A DNA stretch of 64,000 nt from assembly GCA_963377175.1 (NCBI GenBank), contig CAUJNA010003322.1, positions 227,928-291,927 of the forward strand, given 5' to 3'. A program made the translations under genes and the position numbers. Position 1 is the stretch's first letter. Every line of letters starts with the position of its first letter. This DNA is from Effrenium voratum. Lineage: Eukaryota > Sar > Dinophyceae > Suessiales > Symbiodiniaceae. The notes under the pieces are model-generated. The model had not been told where the DNA came from and made no database searches. It was given only the letters and a program-made list of their open reading frames with translations. This document shows positions 20,425 through 32,901 of this stretch, one piece after another.

Positions 20425-22460
20425 TGGAAATTTGCTTGAACCTGTTTTCATTGAACTTTGCAGCATTGATTGGCGCAGGATGTCGGACCTTCCCATTTCC
20501 CAACCTGATTGCGTTTCTGACGCTGAGGCAACAGTACTGATGACAGACGTGCGGGATTGGATGAGTGGCATGACAGGCGGCGCACCAGTGTTGGCGTTGG
20601 GGACAGTGATGGCCCCCATTGCTGATGACCAAACGTTTTGAAAGTGAAGAGGTAAATTCTCCAAGGCTTGCGGAACCACTGGATCTTGTGGTGTCTATGA
20701 ATGGGGAGCTGCGGTCCAGACGTCGTAGCGAGCCTGCCAACTGAGCGGAGGGGAATTTGAATTTTACGTTTCCTGGATCTGACAGGCCACGTGTCACCGG
20801 GGAATAGATGAGTGGTTCAGTTTGCGAATAAACTATCAGACGCAGACGCAACATGAAGATCCTTGGATGCCTCTGTCTGCGCTCGCTCGGCTCACCCTCT
20901 TTGGCCAGCATGGCTGCAGTGCTACCAGACCAAGACTCAAAGCAGCGCGGCCGATTTGCATCGAAGGCACGCACTGTGCGGGACACGAGTCGCAGTTGTT
21001 TCTGCGCAACAATTCCAACTCTGTTCCATACGATGGCTTTCTTGCGGACCACTGTGCTGCTCGCAGAATATACCACTGCTTCGCTTCTGAGTAGGAAAGA
21101 AAAAAGCGACGCCGGAAAAGCTGTGGCATGAGCCAAGCACTCTGTTGCTTGATAATCTGAATCTGAAGCAACTTATTGCAGGGCGCCAACCGCCATGAAG
21201 GGCTGGCGCCCAACAAATACGTGGACACTGCGCGAGACCAATTCGTAATACTGTGCTGTAGCGATCGCCAGTCGAGGGCTCAGTTCAAGTTGAGGCGCCG
21301 TGTCTGACCCGAGTAGCGCGTCGCCAGCGAGTGAAGCAGTAGCACGATGTCTCCCTTCTGCTCCACGCACGGCTGTGTCAGGATGCCTGTTGCGGCACAG
21401 CCGCGGACGTCGCAAAGTGACAGCCTGCTGATTGGACGCGTAGCGCTTTCTGGCTGCGACTTGGGAGCACTCGCATAAGCAGTCATGGCGGACTGGCAAA
21501 GAGGACTCAGACTGCGTCCCTTTTTCCAAACCCACCCCTATCACTGTCCGCAAAACACGCAAAAGCAAGGCACCGTGACATTTGAGCCACTAGACAAAGA
21601 AGTTGCAGGGCGGAACATTACAATGAAATGCTCCTTCCGTCATCTTGAGGCAACGCTGCAGCACTGCTTCAGCCGCGGTTGCGCATGAGGTTGCGACGCA
21701 GCAGGGGTGCACACTTGCGCTTTGCGCAAGCTGTGATTCAGCACCGCTTCCCTGTTGCTTGCGCACTGACGAATCAAAACTCAACGAAGGCAGGTAGTCC
21801 TGTAATTTCAGTTTCACTCAGTCACAACTAAGCTGCGGTGGCAATTCAGGCATTAACGATGACATTGCGCGCATGACATTTCACATTTGGCGACGTTGCG
21901 TGCGTTCACACGTGACTGCTGCTGTTGGGCTCAATCCAACATTGCTGCGCAGTGTGTTATAGTTCAATGACATCACTGCGCAGTGTGTTTGTGCTGCAGC
22001 TCTGGCGGCAGGAAAAGGTGCAGTCAGGCATGAGATTGATGCTACTGATGTGCCCAACTTGGGCGCCGAACCTGATCCCGAGCCAGCTGTCTCCACTGAT
22101 TCAGGGCGCCGTTGAATTTGCGTACCCTTTTTGGTACGCGCAGGTGTTTCAAGCACAATCTGGGAGACGGACCGCGAGCGCTCTCTCTTGCGGGCAGAAT
22201 ACTGGGCAGTCGACAAGTGGCAAGACATGGATGCACACTTGTGGGCCGCGTGGCCGTTATTCGCAACTGAAGATGGATCTTTTGATGCCGTTGACATAAA
22301 GCTGTTGCAAGTTCCAGTGCCAATATCATTCCCATGGAGTACCTGCGCGCGAGGCCCAATCGTGCGCAAAGCAAACGCTTCTGCTGTCACCCGAGGAGTG
22401 AATCCTCCATCAACGACTCTCTGGGGCGTGGCGCCAGTTCAGGGCGGTTCGTCTTCGGCA
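20425..22460 (-). pseudogene. Element 1 left interior: decayed minus-strand coding, shared with element 2
   Basis: This part aligns piecewise with 43440-45640. In the minus direction two pieces keep the same reading frame in both elements: IGPRAQVLHGNDIGTGT (about 22288-22362; IGPCAQVLFGNDIVSGT at 45590-45630) and AAHKCASMSCHLSTA (about 22195-22245; AAHKYTSMSCHLLTA at about 44339-44390). In the second piece most base differences are silent in the minus frame and replacing in the plus frame, which supports minus-strand coding. Many stops and shifts separate the pieces. Segment 20880-21020 is inverted relative to 43625-43755. Protein family not recognised. Confidence 0.4.
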
Positions 22461-22756
22461 AGGTGTGATGAGCAAAGGCAGGACTGACTGACTTCGAGAC
22501 TATCGGCTGACGCTGCGTTGCTTGATTTGATTTGTGGCTCACAACTGGTTGACTGACTGTTTTCGGGTGTTCTTTCTGCTGTGTGTGGATCAAGCGCTCT
22601 GACTTTGATTTGCCCTGTCACTCAAGTAAGGTCAGGCGTGGCGCCCCTCCCTGACAGGCAGTTTTCTTCCACGACCCTGTTCGGCCCAAGTGGCAAGACA
22701 GTTCGGGCACCAACAGCTCGCAGGTGCACTGGTTCCTGTGCTGAAGGAGGCTTGGC

Positions 22757-23330
22757 GTGCGCGTCAATGAAGCAAGCGAGTCGCGTGACTCAGTCAGAAT
22801 AACTCCAACTATGTCATGTCAGCAGCAGAAAGGTGAAGACTGGTCTTGTCCCCCTGGGAAGTGGCGGCGTTCGGATCATTGTCGTGGTTTGAAAGACTTG
22901 CGCGAGCTGAGTGTGACAGTGATGTGTGACGGGCGTGGCAGCTATGCTGTGGTTGACAACAATGGACCGCTGGATGTGGAGAAGTCTTGCAAGTCTTTTT
23001 TCACGTGCTGCTCTGCTCGCACGGAGGCGACCCGTCGCTCATCTCTTCACCCTCAGCTGGCGGCCATCAAACTGAGCAGTTGTGGGCCTTTGTCACAGAT
23101 GTGGAGCTGGAAAAGGTGGAAACGTGACAGTGGGTTGGCGGTCCTGGCGGTCCCGAATTCTGCATGTGTGAGGCTGTTTCAAGCACATGAGGCCCAAGCG
23201 CAGGTGCACCAAGCAATGCTGGACTGGATGCGGCGGGGCGGGTTTCACGAGACTCAGGCCGACACCTTTGCGTTTGTTTGTCCCCGCGAGCTGCCAATGG
23301 CTTCGACTCTGAAGATTCCGACCGGGGTGC
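22757..23330. other. Element 1 coding-like segment before the microsatellites
   Basis: The plus frame is open from 22757 for about 190 codons before running into (AG)n. Its last part (about 23060-23320) looks protein-like, with FQAHEAQAQVHQAMLDWMRR and FAFVCPRELP. CTCAGCTGGCGGCCATCAAA at 23053-23072 is identical to 46365-46384 in element 2. In the minus direction around that word both elements read FDGRQLRV, so the coding strand is uncertain. Confidence 0.3.
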
Positions 23331-23332
23331 CG

Positions 23333-23590
23333 CTCTCTCTCTGTCTCTCTCTCCCAAAGAGACAAAGAGAGAGAAAGACAGAGAAGGAGAAGGAGACTGA
23401 GAAGGAGAACAAGAAAGAGAAACAGAAAGAGAAAGAAAAAGAAAAAGAGAGCAGAGGAAGAGGAAGAGGGAGAGGGAGAGGGAGAGAGAAGGGAGAGAGG
23501 GAGAGAGAGACAGAGAGAGAGTGGCAGACAGAGAGAGAGAGAGAGAGACAGAGAGAGACAGACAGAGAGAGAGAGAGAGCGAGAGAGTTA
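23333..23590. repeat. (AG)n-rich microsatellite
   Basis: CTCTCTCT then AGAGAG, AAAGAGAA and GGAGAG units. It is followed by GAGTTATTGCCACAAGCCCA, which also follows the (AG)n at 30025-30122, so tract and flank are one repeated module. Confidence 0.9.
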
Positions 23591-23633
23591 TTGCCACAAG
23601 CCCAGGGCCAGCTCTGTAAGGCAAAAAGGAGTG

Positions 23634-24400
23634 CATTCATTCATACATTCATTCGTTCATTCATGCATGCATGCATGCATGCATTCATTTCATTTCATTT
23701 TCATTTCATTTCATTTCATTTCATTTCATTTCATTTCATTCATTTATTTCATTCATTCATTTCATTTCATTTTCATTTTCATTTCATTTTCATTTCATTT
23801 TCATTTCATTTTCATTTCATTTCATTTCATTTTCATTTTCATTTCATTTTCATTTCATTTCCATTTCATTTTCATTTCATTTCCATTTCATTCCATTTCA
23901 TTTCATTTCAATCCATTCCATTCCATTCCATTCATTCATTCCATTCATTCATTCATTCATTCATTCATTCATTCATTCATTCATTCATTCATTCATTCAT
24001 TCATTCATTCATTCATTCATTCATTCATTCATTCATTTCGTTCATTCATTCATTCATTCATTCATTCATTCATTCATTCATTCACTCATTTATTCATTCA
24101 TTCATTCATTCATTCATTCATTCATTCATTCATTCATTCATTCATTCATTCATTCGTTCATTCATTCATTTCATTCATTCATTCATTCATTCATTCATTC
24201 ATTCATTCATTCATTCATTCATTCATTCATTCATTCATTCATTCATTCATTCATTCATTCATTCATTCATTCATTATTCATTCATGCATTCATGCATTCA
24301 TTCGTTCATTCATTCATTCATTCATTCATTCATTCATTCATTCATTCATTCATTCGTTCACTACGTGATTGTTTCATTACTTCATTATTTCATTACTTTA
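23634..24400. repeat. (ATTC)n/(TTTCA)n microsatellite
   Basis: Starts after AAAAAGGAGTG, passes through TTTCATTTCATTTTCATTTC variants to about 23935, then nearly pure CATT units to about 24357. All frames are open and yield His-Ser-Phe-Ile peptides, giving one 550-codon frame that is not a gene beyond its first part. Confidence 0.95.
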
Positions 24401-24477
24401 ATTTCATAGCAGCTCATCTCATCTCATTTCATCACATTCTCAGCTTTTTAACTTCAGTCCAGTCTTTCGTCCATTCG

Positions 24478-25087
24478 TTCACTCACTCACTCACTCACCC
24501 TCACCCTCACCCTCACCCTCACCCTACCCTCACCCTCTCACTCACGCACTCACTCACCCTCCCTCACCCTCACCATCACCCTACCCTCACCCTCTCACTC
24601 ACGCACTCACTCACCCTCCCTCACCCTCACCAGCACCCTCCCCTCACCCTCACCCTCACCCTCGCCCTCACCCACCCTCACCCTCTCACTCACTCACTCA
24701 TTCACTCACTCACTCACTCACTCACTCACTCTCACTCTCACTCACTGACTCACTCACTCACTCACTGACTCACTCACTGAGTCACTCACTCACTCACTCA
24801 CTCACTCACTCACTCACTCACTCACTCACTCACTCACTCACTCACTCACTCACTCACTCACTCACTCACTCACTCACTCACTCACTCACTCACTCACCCT
24901 CGCACTCACTCACTCACTCGCTCGCTCGCTCACTCACTCGCTCGCTCACTCGCCTCCACTCACTCACCTCCACTCACTCACCCCCACTCACTCACCTCCA
25001 CTCACTCACACCCCCACTCTCACCTCCACTCACTCACCCCCACTCACCTCCACTCACACACCCCCACTCACTCACCTCCACTCAGTA
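24478..25087. repeat. (CACT)n/(CACCCT)n/(CACCTCCACT)n microsatellite
   Basis: CACT units, a CACCCT-rich part at 24497-24690 with a duplicated segment of about 68 bases, then more CACT units and finally CACCTCCACTCACT units to 25087. The opposite-strand version, AGTGGAGGTGAG, lies at 26013-26127, so the two tracts are inverted about a 920-base spacer. Confidence 0.9.
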
Positions 25088-25797
25088 GTGCGAATCGCAC
25101 GGAACAACTGTGCAGCTGCAGCTACTGATTCGATGTGTGACACGCACACACCTTGGCGGGAGCTGGTTGGCCACCGTCTGCCCGTGGCGCATTTCGAGCA
25201 AAAGCTGTGTCCACACAGCAGGGCTTTTGTTTTCTGGGCAACAGCACTGGCACTCACTCACAATCTCGCAATTCAATTGCGCAAAAGAAAGCGCACACTG
25301 GCGGCTCGTCCACCGCCTGCTCGCTGCCAGCGCCGGCGGGGCCTGGTCCGCTTCTGATTCTGGGCGCGCTTGCGACGAAGGCTCAGTGTGGCGGGGCCGG
25401 GCCAACTGCGTTGCTCTGAGTAGCAGCTGCAGCATCAGCAGGAGGCGCAGGCAACAGTGGGGTGGAAGCGTTGGCCTTTGCTACGCTTGGCCCAGCCATC
25501 CCGGAGGCGCACAGCCTTGCCGTTGCTCTGGCCGTGACGTTTGTTGACATCCAGATGGGGCCCCGCCCAAACTCCATCGCTGTCGCATTGACGCCCTCCT
25601 CGTTCAGCGCATTGTCTTTGGTTGACACCCTCAACGCGGAAACCTGCGCATCTACTTCAAGTGAGGAAGATCAGCTGCAGCAGCCCTGGCCCGCTAATGT
25701 CCGCGGCGCGCGTGGCGTCCCAGTTCTGGCAGGGGGACAGGCGGACCTGACAAGGCAGTGGCACAATGCGCGCAGGCTGCTTCACTTGCACACCTGA
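25088..25797 (+). other. Spacer with two coding-like frames inside element 1
   Basis: Plus frames at 25088-25357 (contains WRELVGHRLPVAHFEQKLCP and FVFWATALALTHNLAIQL) and 25462-25797 (contains AVALAVTFVDIQMGPRPNSI) have ordinary protein composition. A minus frame at 25082-25435 overlaps the first and is also plausible. Neither is recognised, and no copy is seen in element 2. Confidence 0.25.
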
Positions 25798-26012
25798 GTC
25801 ATACGATGTCACAAAGTGACAACAACACATGACAGCAGGGTGACCTTGGCACCTTGGACCCTCTCTACGCTGCGAGAGTAAGACTTCTTTCAGAAGCAGC
25901 CCGTTCGAGCTCAGGATTAGAATCTTTGTTTGCGTCAGAATCATCGGATTCCCGGAGTCTGTTTCGCTTCTTACGACGCGTTGTTTTCTGGGTCTGTTCT
26001 GGCAATCCCGAA

Positions 26013-26127
26013 TTGTGAGTGCGTGAGTGAGTGAGTGAGTGAATGAGTGAGTGAGTGGGTGAGTGGAGGTGAGTGAGTGGAGGTGAGCGAGTGGAGGTGA
26101 GTGAGTGGAGGTGAGTGAGTGGAGGTG
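26013..26127. repeat. (GAGT)n/(GGAGGTGAGT)n tract, inverted partner of 24478-25087
   Basis: GAGTGAGTG units then GTGGAGGTGAG units, the reverse complement of the end of the preceding CACT tract. The pair could form a very long stem with a loop of about 920 bases. Confidence 0.85.
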
Positions 26128-26869
26128 GATGCAGGGCTTTCAAAAGCGAGCTGTGTCTTGGCTTTGGGGGCTGGCGGCTCATAGAGCATGTGCCACCTCA
26201 TCAGTACTATTGCTCAGCGCTCGCAGGCGGCCGCAACGAATGCTAAAATCTGAGCGGGCGGAGCGTGAATTTGCGCCACTTTGCTGACCTTGTTGGCACT
26301 TCTTTCATTTTCCTCATTTGCCATTGCTAACTCAGTTGGTTGGTAGACTCATCACAGTTTTGCCATTGCTTGCATTCTTTTGCATGTGGTTGCACTTTTT
26401 GCACCCTTTTGCACTTAAAACACATAGTTAGAATTGTTGGAGACTGAGTTTTTATCCCAGGCCCAATCGCAATTTTACATTTGTTGCATTTTTAATTGTT
26501 TCACAATAGTGTGGCATTTTAAATACATAATTAGAGTTGTTGGAATGGAAATTTCACTTCAATCCCTATCTACATTTTGGCACTTGTTTGCATGTTTTTG
26601 CATGTTTCAACTCTTTAACATTTTTGCACTGTTTGCATTTGTTTGCACTTTCTTGCATTTGTTTGTCACTTCTTCTGCGCTCTTTGAGTAAAACATGTGT
26701 CAACATGGCGTGTGCCTGGCATGTTGCGCCCTATGCGCAAGCTGTGCTTTTTGAGTGGTGTTTAACTTCAAACCTCTGCGTATGAACATGATACTTCTGC
26801 AATCGCTGTATTAAAACTCCTTGTGCTCCATACACCAGTTCTGCTTTGCGAGTACAGCATTGTGTGAAC

Positions 26870-27035
26870 AGTTGCAGTTGCACCTCAGTCAGGGGTGTCA
26901 GGGGAGGTGCTTGGGCAGCGGATGCAGGAACTTGTCGGCAATGGTGCCAATGTCTGATCAGCTGCTTCATTGCGCAAAATGGCTGCCTTTCTTGAAGCCC
27001 AAGCTGACGCTAAACTTAAGGGCTATCTTGAAATG
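26870..27035 (+). pseudogene. Small coding-like relic in copy I
   Basis: The plus frame reads GEVLGQRMQELVGNGANV, then a TGA, then SAASLRKMAAFLEAQADAKL and KGYLEMM before further stops. Copy II has the matching AREVLGQWMQELVG (about 31635-31680), so the frame is conserved between copies. Family unknown. Confidence 0.35.
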
Positions 27036-28149
27036 ATGAGTTTTTGCTTGTTAGTTGTTTGTTCATATGCTTGTAACGATTTATGCTGACACATGACGAG
27101 TGGGTTGGTCATTGTATGTACTAGTAGGTAATCCGAGTACGTTTGTTAGACGGGCCCATATCATGTGCATTGTGATGCCGAGAGCGGACATGCTTTGTGA
27201 CTTGGAAACAGTCATGTTATGAACCGCGCAACGTCCCGCAGCTTGCTGAGGGCTGAGGTGATGTGGAAGCTGTGACATTGTGGTCCCCAAAATGGAAGGA
27301 CCCAAGAATCCAGACATGGAGCCCTAGTCAGAGAGAACAAGCGCTATGGCGCTGCGTTCACAACTGCGCCAACGCTGGGGTGCTGCAGAAAATCATGGCA
27401 AGATGGCCTGCCACTATGACGGCAGCATCTCCAACGATGAAGAGCTGGAGTGTGGAGGACATGGTTTTGGCCTCTGAGAGCAGCATGGCGCTTGACAGGG
27501 CCTACTCACCGACACATGATGTGACCACAACCCGTGGCACAAGGCTGATGTCAGCACAATTGCCCCTGCTTTGACGGGGCACGCTTCACTGGGCACAAAG
27601 ACGACTTGCAGCGACCTGAACACACGCACAGACACACAGACACACACGCACACACACACGGCGCAAAAGCCACCAGCCCCGCCTGCATTATCCCGGACTC
27701 TCACTATCCAGGTAGGCTTGTGGTAGGCTTGTTCTTGACATCCTGGCCTTCTTGTGCTGCCCACACATTGTGGAGCAGCTGGGACATGTCACAGATGTCC
27801 ATGAGTAATGCCATCACACTCGAGCTCCACTTGCCCGGGCCGCCTGAGTCTGGCTGTCGCAGTAGGCGCAGTGGCAGGTGTGCGTGCTTGCGTCCCAGGT
27901 CTGCGCCAGAACTGCTTGACTCGTGGTTGAGTCAACGTGCGCAGGCCCAGCTCGGTCAAGGCCAGGGGCGCCATGCTTTGACGCAGCAGACATGTGTCGC
28001 CCTAGCCTTCGTCATTGCCATGGCCGCTCTGCCTGCTCTACTTCTCCCAAATTCGATCTCCGACAAACTGGCCGGAACGATAGACCTCCCTTGCAAGATC
28101 GAATATTTTGTGTCGGGCGATTCGCGCCGACTCATCCAGGCGACCTTCC

Positions 28150-28370
28150 AGCTGGCGTAGCATGTGCCACACAGTGACACAGGAAGATACTCAATCTCAG
28201 GCGGCGATTCAAAGGCGTCAGTCGTGATAGTTAGTGAGCTTGAGCCAATTGCGCATGACATGAACCGGGTATTATTATTGTGGCGAGTTCTCTGTACTAA
28301 TTTTGTCGGAGACATGCAAGCAAACATTGTGGATGTGTTCACGGAACCCAGGCTGCGCAATTATTAAGAA
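28150..28370 (-). pseudogene. Conserved minus-strand coding piece in copy I
   Basis: Minus frame contains PPEIEYLPVSLCGTCYASWK and, in a neighbouring frame, REHIHNVCLHVSDKI. Copy II (32513-32740, minus) reads PPEIEYLPVSLCGTGYASWK and REHIHDVCLHVSGKI. Element 2 carries the same piece in the opposite direction (48010-48290, plus), with PEIEYLPVSLCGTGYDGW and REHTHDVCLHVSDKT. Three copies keeping these words argue that it once coded for protein. No family recognised. Confidence 0.4.
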
Positions 28371-28533
28371 AAGCGTGCGCCTGTTAACATGGTTTGTCAC
28401 AAACTAGTATGGCTCGAGTTTGCCAAGGCGCCGAACTGATTTAAACGTCACTATCATTGCATCAGCAAGTCAGTGATTTGTGGAGCACCCCGCTCTGTTT
28501 TTCTAATCTTGGCAGGGCATGGGTTCATGGTCA

Positions 28534-28921
28534 ATTGCCACAATGCTTATTGCGCAGCTTTCGCGCCCAAGCCGGCGTCTCAAATCAGAAGATTTTCCTC
28601 AGCTTACGCAACGCAGCAAGGCATGGGCGCCTGCGCAAGGTCCAGAAAGGGCGCCGACGCAATGTTTCTGAATTCCAGAAAAAGGGGTGGCGCCAATTGT
28701 CCACAGGCACTCCAAGGCAATGTCCAGGTTTCACGGCGCCAATGCAATCAGACACACTGCCAAGTCAACGCCTGGCTGCCCAGTGAGGGTTCCACTGCGT
28801 TCGCAGTTGGCTCACAAATTCTTACCGAAGCTGCCCTGCAACAGTTTGTACGCTGCTGGGACGGCTGTGTAGTCAGAACAAACAATCTGCAAGCCAGCAG
28901 CACAAGGCCAAAGAAGGACTC
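28534..28921 (+). repeat. Segment inverted relative to copy II
   Basis: Begins ATTGCCACAATGCTTATTGC and ends GGCCAAAGAAGGACTC. In copy II the reverse complement occupies 32902-33765, interrupted by about 450 extra bases (33098-33545). Sequence on both sides is collinear: TGGGTTCATGGTCAA on the left and TGCGCTCARGCTACATTTGG on the right. Confidence 0.75.
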
Positions 28922-30024
28922 AGCTGCGCTCAGGCTACATTTGGTCGCTGAAGTACGAGTCAAAATCAAAGCACGCTGGAAAGCTTCTTGGCAATGCGCT
29001 CTTGAAGTTCCCGATGACTTACTTTGGGAGCAAAAGACACAGCTTCCGTCCCAACACCTTGGTCAAGCTATTCAGATGGTTTAGCTTGAGCCAAGTGTGT
29101 GATGACGTGCTGGATAGAAAGCGTGCGCAAGCTTGAACCCAGCCGTCATTTGTTTCAGCAAGCTTTGCCTTTGGCTCCTTTTACGGCTCTGCCCCTCGGA
29201 GCAAAGAACTGTCACGTGCAGTCGTTTCACCCGGCCAAAGCTGGCGCCTTGCCTGCCTCCCCACCACGGCCACTTGTCATGGCATCCTCCTAGCGCCGTC
29301 TTGAAGTCAAAAATGTGCAGACTCCGGCTGACGGGGCATGGGCTTCCACTGACCTGACGCTTGGAGGACGGCAAAGGGTGCTGCGTGCAGCAGGCCGCCG
29401 ATGTGTTGACACTCTGCGGCCAATCATTCATGTGGGATTGGGATTCGGTTCCATTGCAATTGTTTGTAATTCTCAAAGATGCATGAATCAATGAATCAGG
29501 AAGAAATGTCAGCTTCATGCAATCGAGAGGTTAACTAACCAGCTGCTACATGATGAGTGGGTGGCGCTGGTCCTCCACATCAAGGGTAGGTAGCCTGGAT
29601 CATGGATCAGCCGCGCGGCAAAGAAGATTAGCGATGTTGACTTCTAGCGTCTCTTGCAGGAGGTTCGCCAGAAATACCGCCACGGCCAGAAGAGCAAGAC
29701 GGCAGCAGGTGACACTATGGCGGGCGATCTGCGTGTGATGAGTTGGCGCTGGGCGACATGTGCCCGGACGACCAAACCAGGTTTGTGCAGGTGAAAGAGG
29801 CCGCTGCAGAACGACAGTTTCACGCTGTGCTGCGTGACAGGAGGCACCTGTGCCAACAACCAAGGCTCAGGCCGCGAAGCCACAGCTAAAGGAAAGGCCA
29901 AAGCGTCAGAGAGGCAAAGCGTTGATGGGGCTCGAGGAGGCGAGCAGCTGTGGAGGAACTTTCCGAGGTTTATGTTTCATAGGTTTGGACCATGTTCTTC
30001 TGGCTTGCGTGTTGCATTGACAGG

Positions 30025-30039
30025 AGAGAGGGAGAGAGA

Positions 30040-30100
<61 letters not shown>

Positions 30101-30310
30101 CGAGAGCGAGAGCGCGAGAGAGTTATTGCCACAAGCGCAGCTCTGGAAGGTAAAAAGGAGTGGCTGTCATTCATTCACTCATTGATTCATTCATTCATTC
30201 ATTCATTCATTCATTCATTCATTCATTCATTCAGTCATTCATTCATTCATTCATTCATTCATTCATTCATTCATTCATTCATTCATTCCTTCATTCATTC
30301 ATTCACTCAC
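30025..30310. repeat. (AG)n and (ATTC)n module at the end of copy I
   Basis: (AG)n at 30025-30122, then GAGTTATTGCCACAAGCGCA, AAAAAGGAGTGGC and CATT units to about 30308. This is a shorter version of 23333-24400, with the same spacer between the two microsatellites. Confidence 0.9.
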
Positions 30311-30499
30311 TCACGCCACGAGCAGATGGTGGTCAGTTGCTACGTGCAATTCACACTGATGCTGGGCTTTGAATAGCGAGCTGCGTCTTGGCTTCAGGGG
30401 GCTGGCTGGCTCATAGAGCATTCGCCACCTCACACTTGCAGGCCTCTGCTCCCCATCCTCCCCATCCCCCCAAGCCTCTCTCCTCAATCTCCCTGTCTC

Positions 30500-30521
30500 C
30501 TCTATGTCTCTACCCTGTCTC

Positions 30522-30619
<98 letters not shown>

Positions 30620-31078
30620 TTTCTTTGCCTTGATGTCTGGGCACTGCCCCTTCATACCCTGAGCTGTCATCTCACTACTGGCTTCTTGCTTGATTCCACT
30701 TCATGTCCCTTTCACGTTTCCCATGATGTCCTGGTCATGCCCCTTCCAATCCTTTCAACTCCCCTTCATGCCCCTGTCATTTTCTCGGTGTGTCCGCTTC
30801 ATTTTCCACGCATGTCCCGTTCTTTCGTTGCGAGTCAGTTCCCTACATCTCCCGTCGCGCAGATTGGCTGCCTTGTCCTTTGTTTCCCTTTCATTCCCCT
30901 TGTTTCCATTTCTGTCCCTTTCATGTCCCTTTCAGTTCCCCTTTGTTTCCCTTTCATTTTCCGTTGCTTTCCTGTCATGTCGACTTCCCATTTCCTCCCC
31001 TCATTTCCTTGCACTTCCTTGCATTTCCCCTGTGCTGCCCAGCATTTCCCGCAACACACGGTGTTTCCAGCGTTTTAG
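30500..31078. repeat. (CT)n and pyrimidine-rich TTTCCCTTTC tract
   Basis: Nearly pure (CT)n at about 30530-30620, then CCCTTTCATTTCC words similar to the pyrimidine tracts of the multi-hairpin repeat. Long Ser/Leu or Phe/Pro frames here are rejected as genes. Confidence 0.85.
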
Positions 31079-32901
31079 CAAAGAGGACGTCCAAAAACAT
31101 AGGATTTTTCTAGCTTTCCGGCAAAAGGAGAAAGAGCCGGCAGGGCATCCGCACCGGCTCCCCGAAGACAACGTTTAGTGGAACATCATCAAATTAGCGC
31201 GCGGTACATCCTCTATCCTCTCTTAGGTGGCCGACACGCCGAGCAATGTCGGCGGATTTCACAACAAACCCTATCTCAGCTTTACATTTTTGCACTTGTT
31301 TGCATTTTTTGCTTTTTTCAACTCTTTAACATTTTTGCACTTGTTGCATTTGTTTGCACTTTCTTGCATTTGTTTGTGAATGTTCAACGCACTTTTGTGC
31401 ACTTTTTTTTGCACTGCTTTTGCGTTTTTCGAGTAACACATGTGTCAACATGGCCTGGCATGGAGTTCAACTGCAAACTTCTGCATATGAACATGATATT
31501 TTTGCATTCGCTGTATTAAAACTTGTGCTCCGTACACCAGTTCTGCTTTGTGAGTAGAGATTCTTGCACCAGTCCAGCGCATTGTGAGAGCGTGTGAACA
31601 GTTGCACCTCAGTGAGCTATGTCAGCGGGGTGCCAGGGAGGTGCTTGGGCAGTGGATGCAGGAACTTGTGGGCTGCTTCATTGCGACCGGGAGCCCAAGA
31701 TGACACGTCTTGTCTGGCTGGGCTGGCTGTGCTCCACGCTCAGTCTCTCTGTTGTGTAAACTCATCAAGGAGCTGAGTTGTTGTCTGTTGTCGCACGGCA
31801 TCTCTGCAACAAAGGTGCGCTCATAATCAGAATCAGAATCCGCACAGGTAGCAGCAAAACCACTCAAGATTGCGTTTGCGCTGTGACTTGGCTTTCGCCA
31901 ATGGTTTGGCAACAATTGTGATGAATCGCCTCATTACTCTGCCGTCGAGCCAGCGTGCTACCAACCCTGACAACGCATGCTACATCCTTGGTGTCTGTTA
32001 GCGTGCTGCAACAAGCAAACAAGAGTGTGGCTTGGTTCATCATCCAACCACAAAGAAACACACAGACACAGAACACACACGCAGTCTCGACATCCTGGAG
32101 CCTCCTCCTTCTTGTGGTGCCCACACATTGTGCAGCAGTTGGGACATGTCACAGATGTCCATGAGTAATGCAATCACACTCGAGCTCCACTTGCCCGGGC
32201 CGCCGAGTCTGGCTGTCGCAGTTGGCGCAGTGGCAGGTGTGCGTGCTTGCATCCCAGGCTGTCGCCAGTTGCTGGTAGATCAGAGAGCCAAAGGCAGTGG
32301 ATCACCGCCGCCACTGGTTCCACGCCTGGCAGCTCAGTCAACGTGCGCAGGCCCAGCTGAGTCAAGGCCGAGCGCCATGCCTTGACTCAGCAGACGTGTG
32401 TCGCCCTAGCCTTCGTCATTGCCATGGCCGCTCTGCCCGCTCTGCCTGCAAAGATCGAAGATTTTGTGTCGGGCGATTCGCGCCGACTCATCCAGGCGAC
32501 CTTCCAGCTGGCGTAGCCTGTGCCACACAGCGACACAGGAAGATACTCAATCTCAGGCGGCAGTTCAAAGGCGTCAGTCATGGTACTAGTTAGTGAGAGT
32601 AGCGGCTTGAGCCAGTCGCACATGACACGAACCGGGCATTATTATTGTGGCGAATTCTTTGTACTAATTTTGCCGGAAACATGCAAGCAAACATCGTGGA
32701 TGTGTTCACGGAACCCAGGCTGCGCAATTATTAAGAAAAGCGTGCGCCTGTTAACATGGTTTGTCACAAACTAGCGTGGCTCAAGTTTGCCAAGGCGCCG
32801 AACTGATTTAAACGACACTATCATTGCATCAGCAAGTCAGTGATTTGTGGAGCACCCCGCTCTGTTTTTCTAATCTTGGCAGGGCATGGGTTCATGGTCA
32901 A

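Larger units (their letters stand above)
26128..30357. repeat. Internal tandem duplication of element 1, copy I
   Basis: Starts at GATGCAGGGCTTTCAAAAGC (copy II has GATGCTGGGCTTTGAATAGC at 30358). Contains TTTGCATTTGTTTGCAC-rich DNA, the shared word GACATGTCACAGATGTCCAT (27782), a minus-strand coding-like part (27956-28360), an invertible-looking segment (28534-28921) and ends with the (AG)n and (ATTC)n module at 30025-30310. Copy II follows directly, offset by about 4.2 kb at the start and up to 4.9 kb at the end. Confidence 0.7.

Noticed and set aside
23300..24768. Very long His-Ser-Phe-Ile and Arg-Glu frames
   Set aside because: Products of (AG)n and (ATTC)n microsatellites; only the part before 23330 could be coding.
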